A DNA stretch of 64,000 nucleotides. Origin: an uncultured Nitrospira sp. GTDB lineage: Bacteria; Nitrospirota; Nitrospiria; Nitrospirales; Nitrospiraceae. The notes under the pieces were generated by a model, which saw only the letters and a program-made list of their open reading frames with translations, had not been told where the DNA came from and did not search any database. The translations under genes were made by a program, and so were the position numbers. Location of the stretch: contig CABVSA010000001.1 in assembly GCA_902500805.1 (NCBI GenBank), positions 62,001 through 126,000 on the forward strand. The letters are read 5' to 3'. How positions within the stretch are numbered: position 1 is the first letter of the stretch; every line of letters begins with the position of its first letter. Below are positions 8,813 through 17,120 of the stretch, piece by piece.

Positions 8813-9316
8813 ATGTTTGAGCAATCCGCAGTTCAACGATTCACCCCTCTTTTCTTTGCGCTACTCATCAGCGTGCCAGGCCACATGGCGTGGGCCGACG
8901 AGGCATCTGGGCCAAAAAGCTTGTGGCGTACTGCTCCGAATCCTCCCCCCGTCGCCCAGCATCCGACTCCGCGAAAACCCTGGATGCTTCGCGATCGAGA
9001 AATCGAACTCGACCTTCCACTCCTACACATTTTAAAAGATGCAGGAGCCAGACCCCTACCCCGAATGACCATTGACCTCTTCGACAATATCACCCCTGAA
9101 CTTGACGTCTCATCCACGGTCTCTCGAATCAACGACACCGCGGTCATCCGTGGAACGTTCAAGCCGCCCGTACAAGGCGACTTCACCTTTGTGATCACCG
9201 GAAATCTCTTGATCGGAACTATCCAGATCGGCCCTCGCATTTATAAGACCGACCATATCGGTAATGGTCGCCTGCGGTTGGTTGAGCTCGACCCCGATAA
9301 AATGCCGCGGGACTGA
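8813..9316 (+). CDS. Exported stand-alone homologue of the metalloprotease N-terminal domain
   Basis: 167 residues from the ATG at 8813, preceded by GGAGGAGAGG. A signal peptide ends near MAWADEA. The C-terminal ~80 residues align by eye with the propeptide-like domain of the preceding protease: LDLFDN versus LDLFDA, then GTIQIGPRIYK versus GTIVMGQRLYK, then GRLRLVELDPDKMPRD versus HRLVEIDDDAMRPD. There is no protease domain. It ends where the protease linker would begin. By analogy with metzincin propeptides it could inhibit or chaperone the protease, but this is inference. It converges on a PEP-CTERM gene. Confidence 0.75.
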   Translation: MFEQSAVQRFTPLFFALLISVPGHMAWADEASGPKSLWRTAPNPPPVAQHPTPRKPWMLRDREIELDLPLLHILKDAGARPLPRMTIDLFDNITPELDVSSTVSRINDTAVIRGTFKPPVQGDFTFVITGNLLIGTIQIGPRIYKTDHIGNGRLRLVELDPDKMPRD

Positions 9317-9429
9317 TAGACCTCGCCCTTCCTCTCTATTCCTGCCGGATTGAGATGATGAGAGATGTTCGATTGAATGGAAGGGCGACTAGACCCGATC
9401 GCCGTTAGCTTTTCATCGGTGAGCAACCC

Positions 9430-9460
9430 CGGCACACCGATAAGAACCACCGGGGTGCCG
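9430..9460. terminator. Hairpin between convergent genes
   Basis: CGGCACACCG (9430-9439) pairs with CGGGGTGCCG (9451-9460) with one mismatch around an 11-base loop. It lies between convergent stop codons at 9316 and 9509. No clear U-tract on either strand, so it is only a candidate terminator. Confidence 0.35.
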
Positions 9461-9508
9461 CAAAGGATGACTTGGACTGGATAGGTTGTCTTCGGAATAT
9501 CTATTACC

Positions 9509-10195
9509 TTAAGAAGTTTGGACTGTCCATCGACGCCTCATCTCCATGCCAATCAAACCGAGCAGACCCGTTGCAGTCAACACAAGTGCGCTGGGCTCCG
9601 GCACAGCTGTTGAGGCAAACGTACCATCAAGCTGAAGTGCCGTGGAGTGATTGAAGCCAAAAACAGGAAAATTGTCGAGCGCTGTGTATGCGATCAGATT
9701 TTGGCCCACGTTCAAGAAAGGTAACAGGCTCGAATTTTCAATTACAGTGTTGTTCGCAAATCCATTGGCATCGTTGATTACCTGATTGCCATTTACCCAT
9801 ACCGCACAGTCATCATCGCAACCGACGAATAGAGATGCCGACGAAGGAAGCATACCGAGAGAAAACGGATAGCGAATCCATACTTGCGTCTCAGTATTCG
9901 AGAACTGCCCTTCTGAACTCCAGATTATTTTCGTACCATTAAAAGCAGGATCTCCAACCACAGCGCCGTAATCATACAAGACGGTGGCATCCTGCCACCC
10001 AGAGTCGTCGAAAGCCGCATTACTATACCAACTGGTTCCACTCGGACTATCGGGGGTAATTTTCCAACTTGAATTTGTTTGCACAATTGGAACAGCGGCT
10101 GCGGTTCCTATCATACCAACGGTCGACAAGCACAGCGTTAGGCACATCACACCAACTGTTAGTCTGCTCGAAGCTCGTCTATTTCTTGTACTCAT
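9509..10195 (-). CDS. PEP-CTERM surface protein
   Basis: 228 residues with a signal peptide (about 1-34, ending AAAVP) and a C-terminal sorting tail VPEPSALVLTATGLLGLIG followed by basic residues MRRR, the PEP-CTERM signal removed by exosortases. The middle resembles a lectin-like beta-sandwich (SWYSNAAFDDSGW, VWIRYPFSLG, DCAVWVNGNQVI), the pattern of galactose-binding-like domains in PEP-CTERM proteins. A strong AGGAGG ribosome site precedes the ATG at 10195. Its tag is of the classic PEP type, unlike the VPLPA tag at 40797-41333. The processing enzyme could be the exosortase in this window or another one. Confidence 0.88.
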   Translation of the reverse strand: MSTRNRRASSRLTVGVMCLTLCLSTVGMIGTAAAVPIVQTNSSWKITPDSPSGTSWYSNAAFDDSGWQDATVLYDYGAVVGDPAFNGTKIIWSSEGQFSNTETQVWIRYPFSLGMLPSSASLFVGCDDDCAVWVNGNQVINDANGFANNTVIENSSLLPFLNVGQNLIAYTALDNFPVFGFNHSTALQLDGTFASTAVPEPSALVLTATGLLGLIGMEMRRRWTVQTS

Positions 10196-10481
10196 GATTC
10201 CTCCTAGATCCCGGCCTTAATTCATATCTTCCCTCATATTGCCTCTCGATCAGCACGATAAAAGATCCTTACGTTCACCTATTGAGTGTGCGGACTCTAC
10301 ACTGATTGCTTCAGTCCTCCTAGACTCAAAGATGGCTCTATGACATAGGTACAATTAGGGGGACTGAATGGCTCGGCGGCTTGTCAGAACTATTCTCCTG
10401 TGTGCGACGTTCGCCGAGTCTAAAGCTACAACTATTCTTCTTTCCCTGAGAGGGTAGCTATTCGCCACCGATCCGGCTACA
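10196..10481. other. Divergent promoter region, no gene seen
   Basis: 286 bp between the PEP-CTERM gene (-) and the kinase-like gene (+). It must contain two promoters. I found no convincing sigma-54 or sigma-70 elements and no small coding frame. Confidence 0.4.
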
Positions 10482-12329
10482 ATGCGCTCTCTTGCACTGG
10501 AACGTATGACCACGGCGACTCCTCAAACGAAACCGGCTCCGGAAACACTTCTTCAACGGACGTTGAATGCCGCGCTGAATGAGATCGGCACGGATTCCGT
10601 GCTGGCGGCAATCTTCCACCAAGAAAACGGGCCTCTCGTCGAGCATGCCTCACGTGGGTTTACACCTCGAGATGTTCAAGCGATTCTCCGTACCCTTTCG
10701 ACACAAAGTGCCGCAGCCCTGACCCCGAACACAGCCGATCCCGACAGTGGACGTACCGTTCGGTTGCGGTTGATTACTCCCGGCGCCAAGGCTTTGCTCG
10801 TCGTTCCACTGCGCCATCTCAATCGTGTCTACGGATGTCTGGTGATCGGCAGGAAAGAAGGCGCTGCCTTTTCCAAAAAAGACCGATTGCAACTGGACCA
10901 GATGTGCGAGGGAATGACCAAGGCCTTGGATCGCGAAGGCTTGTTCAACACCGCTGCGGTACTCAGCCGTCCTTACGTGACACAGGAAGCAGCGCCTCCC
11001 CAGCCGGCTGGGGGCGAATTATTTCCACCCATGATCAAGCACTTCTCGCCGGAGCTGCAGGCGAAGGTTGAGGCAGTCCTGACGGAAGCCAACCAGTCTG
11101 TGGCCTACGACCGGGCTTGGGCCTGTTACTATGATCCGCTGGCGGGAAATGTAGAGGTATTAGGGGTCGCTGGTGATATCAAGGCTGATCAACGGGACAC
11201 GAAGAAAGACCTGAAACCCGGCCAACGTCTCACGCTGGACAGCTCTGCAGCCGGATGGGCAGTACGGCACCGCAAACCGCGCGTGGACCATGACCTAGCC
11301 TCCACTCAGGGCCGCTTTCTTGATCACAAACAACTCTTTAAGGACCGATTTCAGTCATCCCTCGTCATCCCATTTTTCGTGAAGGGGCAAGTCGGAGGCA
11401 CACTGACGCTGGGAGCAAAGGATCCGGAGCGGTATCAAACGACTGATGCCCGAACGCTGGAACCTACTATTGTTAAACTTGCCGATCTTTTTCAGACACC
11501 GGCGCCTCAAGCGCCTGCCCCGACGCCACCCGCTGAGTTCGGATCGCCAAGTCCTCAACCGGTTTCGTCGATACCGTCTGAGCCGATCATCAGAAAGCAA
11601 GAACGCCAATCGGCAATCGGGGAGTTCAGCGCATTCTTGGCGACGGAGATCCGTGAACCCTTGGCCTCCATTCGATCGCAGTTGGAAGAAGTGACCGGTG
11701 AGGGGATTCTTGATTTCGATCCTCAGACACGGGTGGAAAACGCCATGCGCGACTTGATCCGGATCGAGGCGATCCTTAACGAAATCCTCGATTTCGCTAA
11801 GCCGCTTGAGCTAAATCGGCATCTCTGCCGAATTCCAGAAGTGCTTGAGAGCGCGTTGGTGGTGGTTGGAACCGATCTTGAAGCGACCCGCATTCAAGTC
11901 GCAAAAGACTATGCCACCGTCATCGCTCCTGTGCGTGGTGATGAAGCGAAGCTCCAGCAGGCTTTCTTGAGCATTTTCCGGAACGCCTGTGAGGCTATGT
12001 CTCCCGGCGGACAGCTCACCATCGCCGTCACACAACATCGAGCCGGTCGCGGGTTCGAGGTGCAGATTCTGATCAAGAACAACGGGGTACCGATCCCGGC
12101 TGACATTGTGGATAAAGTGTTTGAGCCGTTTTTCACGACGAAGCGGTCGGGCATTGGGTTAGGCCTGCCCAGCGTCAAGAAAATCATCGAAGAACACCAC
12201 GGGACGATCGCGATCGGAAGTGCGGCCGGTGAAGGCACCACCGTGACCATCCGCCTCCCTGGTGTGAGTCGTGGACCAACATTCCGTCACCGTGGACGAG
12301 GTCGGCGACCTCCACGCCGTCCAGGTTGA
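10482..12329 (+). CDS. GAF-GAF histidine-kinase-like protein lacking the phospho-acceptor His
   Basis: 615 residues (an ATG at 10506 is an alternative start). Two GAF-like domains lie at about 20-145 and 190-345, a Pro-rich linker follows, then a dimerisation helix and a GHKL ATPase domain at about 490-600. In the H-box, where kinases have HEIRNPL, the sequence reads ATEIREPL, so Thr388 replaces His. In the ATP site, the N-box (FRNACEAM), F-box (FEPFFTTK) and G2 (GIGLGLP) are present, but the G1 box reads NNGVPI, with Asn533 for Asp and Pro for the second Gly. No transmembrane segment and no adjacent response regulator are seen. It may be a sensory pseudokinase. The C-terminus is Arg-rich. 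Confidence 0.85.
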   Translation: MRSLALERMTTATPQTKPAPETLLQRTLNAALNEIGTDSVLAAIFHQENGPLVEHASRGFTPRDVQAILRTLSTQSAAALTPNTADPDSGRTVRLRLITPGAKALLVVPLRHLNRVYGCLVIGRKEGAAFSKKDRLQLDQMCEGMTKALDREGLFNTAAVLSRPYVTQEAAPPQPAGGELFPPMIKHFSPELQAKVEAVLTEANQSVAYDRAWACYYDPLAGNVEVLGVAGDIKADQRDTKKDLKPGQRLTLDSSAAGWAVRHRKPRVDHDLASTQGRFLDHKQLFKDRFQSSLVIPFFVKGQVGGTLTLGAKDPERYQTTDARTLEPTIVKLADLFQTPAPQAPAPTPPAEFGSPSPQPVSSIPSEPIIRKQERQSAIGEFSAFLATEIREPLASIRSQLEEVTGEGILDFDPQTRVENAMRDLIRIEAILNEILDFAKPLELNRHLCRIPEVLESALVVVGTDLEATRIQVAKDYATVIAPVRGDEAKLQQAFLSIFRNACEAMSPGGQLTIAVTQHRAGRGFEVQILIKNNGVPIPADIVDKVFEPFFTTKRSGIGLGLPSVKKIIEEHHGTIAIGSAAGEGTTVTIRLPGVSRGPTFRHRGRGRRPPRRPG

Positions 12330-12399
12330 CCCGAGTCTATTCATCTCGACTCACCTTCGGAGGGCTCCGGGAGACTGTCCGTGTTTGACAGAAACGGCT

Positions 12400-12423
12400 A
12401 CCGATCGCTATGATTCGATCGGT
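12400..12423 (+). terminator. 8-bp hairpin after the kinase-like gene
   Basis: ACCGATCG (12400-12407) pairs perfectly with CGATCGGT (12416-12423) around 8 bases, followed by GCCTTTGTG. The weak T content makes termination uncertain. Confidence 0.35.
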
Positions 12424-12497
12424 GCCTTTGTGTAACGAAGATGCTCCATCGTGTTGTGATCCTCATTCACTCTTCTATTCTCAAAGGGAGAACGGGT

Positions 12498-12863
12498 ATG
12501 AAACTTGTCACTGCTGTAGTCGCCACAGCCTCCGCAGTCCTGTTTGGTCTTTCCATGGCCTCAGCCAACCCAGCACTGCTTCCCAAACATGAAGGCTATC
12601 CGATGAAAAACTCTGGTAGCCCTGTCACGGGCCAACCGACTGCGAACGATCCCGGGCAATCGGATGCGCATGGGACCTCTTCATTGTTGAAATCCGTGGA
12701 CTCAGTGAAGAACGCAGAGCAGAAGCTGACCAAAACCGACAATGCGCGGATCACCGAGGGGCAGGGCGCCGGCAGACTTCCACATGTAGAGGGACCGCAG
12801 ATTACAATTGCGCCACCGGTGACCTCTGCGACCAAGATCACCAGCGATCGCAAAATCGACTAA
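12498..12863 (+). CDS. Small exported protein, unknown function
   Basis: 121 residues from the ATG at 12498, preceded by AAAGGGAGAACGGGT. An upstream in-frame start at 12441 lacks a ribosome site. A clean signal peptide (MKLVTAVVATASAVLFGLSM, cleavage near ASA-NP) is followed by a hydrophilic, Thr/Ser/Pro-rich region with no Cys, repeats or recognisable motif, so it is probably disordered in the periplasm. I do not recognise a family. It is followed by a strong terminator shared with the convergent glycosylase gene. Confidence 0.65.
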   Translation: MKLVTAVVATASAVLFGLSMASANPALLPKHEGYPMKNSGSPVTGQPTANDPGQSDAHGTSSLLKSVDSVKNAEQKLTKTDNARITEGQGAGRLPHVEGPQITIAPPVTSATKITSDRKID

Positions 12864-12888
12864 CCAGTTTCTTGTATTGTGAAACAAT

Positions 12889-12927
12889 AGCCAAGGGGAA
12901 GTCCTTTAGAGGGACTTCCCCTTGGCT
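12889..12927. terminator. Bidirectional terminator between convergent genes
   Basis: A perfect 16-bp stem, AGCCAAGGGGAAGTCC (12889-12904) with its complement at 12912-12927, and a 7-base loop. T-rich bases follow on both strands. The loop and right arm overlap the last codons and stop of the glycosylase gene (stop 12906-12908), so that coding sequence ends inside the terminator. Confidence 0.85.
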
Positions 12928-13493
12928 TTGTGTTTCCTAGGGGAACTGCTCCTAGGACCATTTCCCTCGATTAATCGAAACCGCCACGGCTTCCTCGCCC
13001 ACTGTCCCGCGTACTCCACCCCAATGCGCGGGAAGGTACCGATCTGGTTTTCAGAGACTCTCTGACCTCGATCTTGAAACCAGATGGATCGTCCATCTGT
13101 CAGATCAACCTGATGCAATGACCGATCGATGCCCAGCTCGCGGCAGAGCTTTCCGGGGCCGTCGATCAATTCGCCATCCACGTCAATGGCTCGGATCAAC
13201 ACGGCGGCAGGAAAGTCTACCCGTTCCGTCACAACATTCAGCATGTGGTACATGCCGTAAATCAGATAGACATACGAGATCCCTGGTGGACCAAACAAAA
13301 CCTCCGTCCTTGCTGTCCGCCCCTTAGAAGCATGACAAGCCTTATCTTCCATCCCGACGTAAGCCTCGACTTCAATGATTCTTCCAGCAATAGCTCTCCC
13401 CCCATTCTCACAGACCAGGTACTTGCCGACCAGTGAATGGGCGACGGTCAACGTGGGGCGATTGAAAAAGGATCGAGCAAGGATCTTTGGCAT
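12906..13493 (-). CDS. DNA-3-methyladenine glycosylase (AAG/MPG family)
   Basis: 195 residues, the normal size for bacterial members. The monofunctional glycosylase excises alkylated purines such as 3-methyladenine and hypoxanthine. Visible family phrases are ARSFFNRPTLTVAHSLVGKYL at the N-terminus, RIIEVEAYVG with the catalytic Glu, DKACHASKGRTARTEVLFG, and YVYLIYGMYHMLNVV, then RAIDVDGE and DGPGKLCRELGI. The C-terminus is Lys/Arg-rich and encoded within the terminator stem, so the tail may be an accident of read-through evolution. It appears to stand alone between the small exported protein and the TonB receptor. Confidence 0.92.
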   Translation of the reverse strand: MPKILARSFFNRPTLTVAHSLVGKYLVCENGGRAIAGRIIEVEAYVGMEDKACHASKGRTARTEVLFGPPGISYVYLIYGMYHMLNVVTERVDFPAAVLIRAIDVDGELIDGPGKLCRELGIDRSLHQVDLTDGRSIWFQDRGQRVSENQIGTFPRIGVEYAGQWARKPWRFRLIEGNGPRSSSPRKHKAKGKSL

Positions 13494-13541
13494 AGCAATA
13501 CTGGTGGATGGTAAAGGACGAATACCAATGGTTGATGGTAA

Positions 13542-13578
13542 ATGGGCGAGCCAAAACTTTCAATTCCTCATCGCCCAT
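13542..13578. repeat. Short intergenic hairpin with degenerate GGTAAATGG-type units
   Basis: ATGGGCGA (13542-13549) pairs perfectly with TCGCCCAT (13571-13578) around 21 bases. The left flank (13503-13545) repeats GGATGGTAAA/TGATGGTAAATG, resembling a degenerate tandem heptad. It fills the gap between the receptor stop and the glycosylase start and parallels the elements at 2892-2981 and 34727-34833. Confidence 0.5.
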
Positions 13579-13585
13579 TCGCCGT

Positions 13586-15652
13586 TCAGAAGTACCACGC
13601 CATCCCCCCCATCACCGTCCGCGGAGTGCCCGGTACAAAGTGAATGTCCGTCACCCCAGTCGGCTCAGTCCTGAGGCGCGACTCAAACGAGAAAATGGCC
13701 TGTTCCCATTGCGTATTGAAGAGGTTTTGCACGAAGAGAAACGCCTCGAGCCGCCCATGCGGTAATTTGACGGGGATCCGATAGCGTTCGGAAAGGTCAA
13801 AGGTAATCCATGAAGGCGACCTGATGCTCCGATCTTCAACCAGCGGCCGAACTCCGAGATAGGTGGCTTGCAGTTGCGAAGTGAGCCCTTCCGGCCATTG
13901 GAGGATCGCGGCTCCATACGCGGTGTATTCCGGCGCCAACGGAATCGCATCTCCATTACGAAACTCCGCATGCGTCCAGGTAAAGCTCCCGTTGACGTAG
14001 AGCGGCCCCCACACCTTACCCCTAGCAGCGACTTCGACTCCCTGACGCCTGGTTGCCCCGCGAATCTCTGTTGTCCCTTCATCACCGACTAGGACGAGTT
14101 CTGACTTGAGATCCAGTCTCCATGCTGTGGCGATCAGCTCGAGCCCTTCCGGCCCCCATGGCCTCGAGCGGATCCCCACCTCATAGTTTTGGGATCGGGC
14201 AAGCGGGGCAGCTCCCAACGACACAGCTGATCGAGCATCATTGCTGTGAAACCCCTCGCCGTAGTTGAGGAAGAACTCCGTCCCGGCCCAGGGACCAAGA
14301 ATCATGCTCATTTTGGGAAGAATAATCCCGGAACCCTTTCGCCCGTCTGGCTGGTCGGCACAAGTCGCGCATCGGTTACTCACATCAAATGTAAAAAACT
14401 CCCCGCGTACCCCTCCGGACAATCTCAGCCACGAGAGCGGCTGTACTTCTGCCTTGACGAAAGGCGAATAGGATACCGTGCGGGCATCACTGTCGATTGT
14501 CGTACCGGTCGGACTCCGCAGGGTCTGGGTTCCCAACTTCACATGCGCATCGTCGACTCGCGTTTGAAACCCCACAGTGCCAACAGTCGGTATGCCCAGC
14601 AATTCGATTCGCTGTTTAAATCCGATGTCGCCGCCATAGATAGCCCGACGATCGAATTGCGCAAAGCCATCTCCCTTCACGGGATCATTCAGAAAAAACG
14701 TGAAATCCGTGAACAGATCCAGCCGATAGTATTGACCATAGGCATTGGCAAAAAACTGCCCGCCGGTGGTGGTATCATAGTGATAGTTCACGTTCCCTGT
14801 CGTACGGAGTGTATTGCCTCCTTCATATGGATTGATGGAACCGAACCGATCCAGAATCCCCGTACTCAGCGCACGGAAGGGAATTTCACCGGAACCATCC
14901 CATTTAGAGTGAAGGAAGGTGGCCTTCACACTCAGCTCATCTCTCGCGGTCAGATTTGTCGTGACCTTCCCCAACAGATTGGTCCGAGTGTATTGATTGT
15001 CATTGATGTACGGACCGTTCGTATAGAATCCCTCTGCCGCGAATAACGTACGCACACGGTCTTTTGTAGGCGAGAGCATCAGGAGGTACCGCTGCGTACT
15101 GTATTCCCCACCCGCTCCCTGAACGAGTCCTTCCTTGACCATATCGCGCGTCCGAAAATTGACCGATCCCGCCGTCACGAAATCTCCATATTCCGGAAGA
15201 TACGACCCTTTATGAACATCAACCCCCTCGATGGTTTCCGGGATGATGAAGTTCAGATCCGTATAGCCTTGCCCATGTGCATGCGTGCGCAGATTAATCG
15301 GCATGCCATCAAGGAAGAAGCCGACGTCTGTCCCGTGATCCGCGTCGAAACCTCGCAGGAAGTACTGATCGGCCTTTCCCCCTCCACCTGAGTGTTCCAC
15401 GGCCACGAAGCCTGGAATCAGGCGCAGGACTTGTGCCGGTCGACCCTGAGGTTGGAGCACGATTTCTTTGTCTGGAATGAACTGCTGGGAAGAGGCTGCC
15501 ACAGGCCGTTCACCAACGACGGCGATTTCAGGGACTTCCAATTCCGGTTCATCCGGATCATGAGCCAAGACCACGCTGCTCCAACAGAGCGCCACGACAA
15601 GCCAGACCCAACAGGTCACAATCCCTGATCGTTTATCTGTACGCCATCTCAT
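13586..15652 (-). CDS. TonB-dependent outer-membrane receptor, probably nickel
   Basis: 688 residues: signal peptide to about residue 30, a plug domain (VPEIAVVGERPVAAS, then GRPAQVLRLIPGFVAVEHSG, FLRGFDADHGTDVGFFLDGMP and the VHKGSYLPEYGDFVTAGSVNF stretch), then a 22-strand-type barrel ending in the aromatic WYF needed for outer-membrane insertion. It imports a ligand using TonB energy. It starts 11 bases after the nikR stop, on the same strand, which argues that its substrate is nickel. His-rich HAHGQGY in the plug fits metal binding. No adjacent TonB/ExbBD; a TonB-like gene lies at 19761. The upstream ribosome site is weak, so it may be translated by coupling to nikR. Confidence 0.88.
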   Translation of the reverse strand: MRWRTDKRSGIVTCWVWLVVALCWSSVVLAHDPDEPELEVPEIAVVGERPVAASSQQFIPDKEIVLQPQGRPAQVLRLIPGFVAVEHSGGGGKADQYFLRGFDADHGTDVGFFLDGMPINLRTHAHGQGYTDLNFIIPETIEGVDVHKGSYLPEYGDFVTAGSVNFRTRDMVKEGLVQGAGGEYSTQRYLLMLSPTKDRVRTLFAAEGFYTNGPYINDNQYTRTNLLGKVTTNLTARDELSVKATFLHSKWDGSGEIPFRALSTGILDRFGSINPYEGGNTLRTTGNVNYHYDTTTGGQFFANAYGQYYRLDLFTDFTFFLNDPVKGDGFAQFDRRAIYGGDIGFKQRIELLGIPTVGTVGFQTRVDDAHVKLGTQTLRSPTGTTIDSDARTVSYSPFVKAEVQPLSWLRLSGGVRGEFFTFDVSNRCATCADQPDGRKGSGIILPKMSMILGPWAGTEFFLNYGEGFHSNDARSAVSLGAAPLARSQNYEVGIRSRPWGPEGLELIATAWRLDLKSELVLVGDEGTTEIRGATRRQGVEVAARGKVWGPLYVNGSFTWTHAEFRNGDAIPLAPEYTAYGAAILQWPEGLTSQLQATYLGVRPLVEDRSIRSPSWITFDLSERYRIPVKLPHGRLEAFLFVQNLFNTQWEQAIFSFESRLRTEPTGVTDIHFVPGTPRTVMGGMAWYF

Positions 15653-15663
15653 GAGACGAGCTT

Positions 15664-16080
15664 CTAACGAAGGGCTTTCCCCGTGGTCGTCATGGTCAAC
15701 TTCCCGTGCTTGACACCCTTCACGCTCACGAGCGCGTCGGCCACTTTTCGAATCTCCGACCCTTTGCCTTTGACGACCAAGACCTCAAGGCAATGGTCAT
15801 GATCAAGATGCACATGCATCCCTGAGAGGATGTGCCCATGGTAGTCGTGCTGAATGTCCGTCAACTTATTCGTCAGATCGCGTACGTGGTGGTCATACAC
15901 AAACGTAATCGTCCCCACGGTTTCCTTGTTCTCATCCCACTCCTGGCCCACGAGGTTGTTTCGAATCAGATCGCGCAAGGCTTCGGAACGATTAGTGTAT
16001 TTACGTCGTTCGATATGCCGATCGAATGCATTTAACAGATCATGATCCAGTGAGACACCGAACCGTACCAAGTTCCTCAC
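15664..16080 (-). CDS. nikR: Nickel-responsive regulator NikR
   Basis: 138 residues with an N-terminal ribbon-helix-helix ([19 protein letters not shown], then [10 protein letters not shown]) and a C-terminal ACT-like nickel-binding domain. The nickel ligands of E. coli NikR are all present as His78, His89, His91 and Cys97 ([17 protein letters not shown]). Nickel-bound NikR normally represses nickel uptake genes. Here it is the first gene of a two-gene operon with the TonB receptor, suggesting autoregulation of uptake. I could not find the E. coli GTATGA-N16-TCATAC operator upstream; candidate sequences are noted separately. Confidence 0.95.
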   Translation of the reverse strand: MRNLVRFGVSLDHDLLNAFDRHIERRKYTNRSEALRDLIRNNLVGQEWDENKETVGTITFVYDHHVRDLTNKLTDIQHDYHGHILSGMHVHLDHDHCLEVLVVKGKGSEIRKVADALVSVKGVKHGKLTMTTTGKALR

Positions 16081-16160
16081 GGCCTGCCTCCTTCATATTA
16101 GTAGCACGATTTTCCATTTCATAGCACTGACGTAACGCAGAATCAACCTGCGTGTCTCAC

Positions 16161-16174
16161 TACTGAATACAGTA
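16161..16174. promoter_or_regulatory. Candidate dyad upstream of nikR
   Basis: TACTG-AATA-CAGTA forms a 5-bp inverted repeat 81 bases upstream of the nikR start. It is the only tidy dyad in this gap and could be an operator, but arms are short and it does not match known NikR consensus sequences. Confidence 0.2.
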
Positions 16175-16232
16175 CGTAAACTTGTTGTGATTGGATTTCT
16201 GACTCAGCGAGGACCCTCCCCCTGGCCACGAA

Positions 16233-17120
16233 CTATTTCAACAGCTCGTTCTGAGGAGAGGAAATGACGAGCAACAGGCACCCGTCGTCGGTCGAGGTAT
16301 CATGGTGGACCGTCCCGGCTTCGGCTCGGTGATAATCACCGACCGCCATCTCACGACCGGCGATGGAGCACCCGCCTTCAAGAACATAGAGCTCTTCCAC
16401 TGCAGCATGACGATGCGGGGCATAGCTGGTGCCAGGAAGAAAACGAAGGAGTGTCGTGGTCCTGCGGGAAACCGGGTCGAACGCGAGTAATTTGGCCGTC
16501 ACTCCGTGGGCAATTTCTCGCCAAGTTCCCTCCGATGCCTTCACGAACGTGAGCCCATCTGAAGACGGGCGAGGAATCATGGAACGAATCACGAGCGTCC
16601 GCAGAAAGTTTGAAACAGCGGTCCAGCCAGAAGACCACCAAGTGGGCAAGGGGGCCGCATCTTGTGGAACACCAATCCGCTCTTCACTGACCCGTTCGTC
16701 GCCCTTCCGGTCTGCGATATCGCCCAAAGCCGGTAACGAGTCTTTGACCGCAAGCCGGACAGCCCAATGGGCTTGGATTCGAGAAAGGAGTCGTTCTCGA
16801 ACAGCATCCCGAGGCCTGACCGGAATTGACCCTAACGCCACGGTGTTGGCAGCCAGCTCGAATAGTTCGACTTCTCGGTCGACTTCATTCGCAACCTGCT
16901 GAACCAGTCGCTCGCGAAGGGAAGATGGAGGTGTGACAGGAGCCACAACCGTACCAAGAACATAAACGGTTGCTTCATAGGCTGCTGCCGTCTGCCGCAG
17001 GAGATCCGACCCTTCTTGGAGCCTCACCTCAAACACCCGACGCTCCTCTGGATCTAGGACTCCAAGGGCATACAGCATGGCCTGTTCTTCCAGATCTTCC
17101 GGCAACGTCGTCTCCGTCAT
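16233..17120 (-). CDS. Anti-sigma factor with C-terminal cupin (ChrR/RskA-like)
   Basis: 295 residues. The N-terminal ~75 (LEEQAMLYALGVLDPEERRVFE) resembles the sigma-binding domain of RskA-type anti-sigma factors and lacks the zinc-binding His-Cys-Cys set of classic ChrR. A second similar segment spans about 80-120. The C-terminal ~95 residues form a cupin with HRHAAVEELYVLEGG and a later TVHHDT, giving a plausible metal site as in ChrR. No transmembrane helix is obvious, so it is probably cytoplasmic. Its start overlaps the sigma gene stop by four bases (ATGA), the standard sigma/anti-sigma pairing. The signal sensed may be redox or metal, by analogy. Confidence 0.85.
   Translation of the reverse strand: MTETTLPEDLEEQAMLYALGVLDPEERRVFEVRLQEGSDLLRQTAAAYEATVYVLGTVVAPVTPPSSLRERLVQQVANEVDREVELFELAANTVALGSIPVRPRDAVRERLLSRIQAHWAVRLAVKDSLPALGDIADRKGDERVSEERIGVPQDAAPLPTWWSSGWTAVSNFLRTLVIRSMIPRPSSDGLTFVKASEGTWREIAHGVTAKLLAFDPVSRRTTTLLRFLPGTSYAPHRHAAVEELYVLEGGCSIAGREMAVGDYHRAEAGTVHHDTSTDDGCLLLVISSPQNELLK

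Noticed and set aside
16081-16232. NikR operator search
   Set aside because: No GTATGA-N16-TCATAC; only a short dyad and a direct GTGCTA repeat were found, too weak for an operator call.
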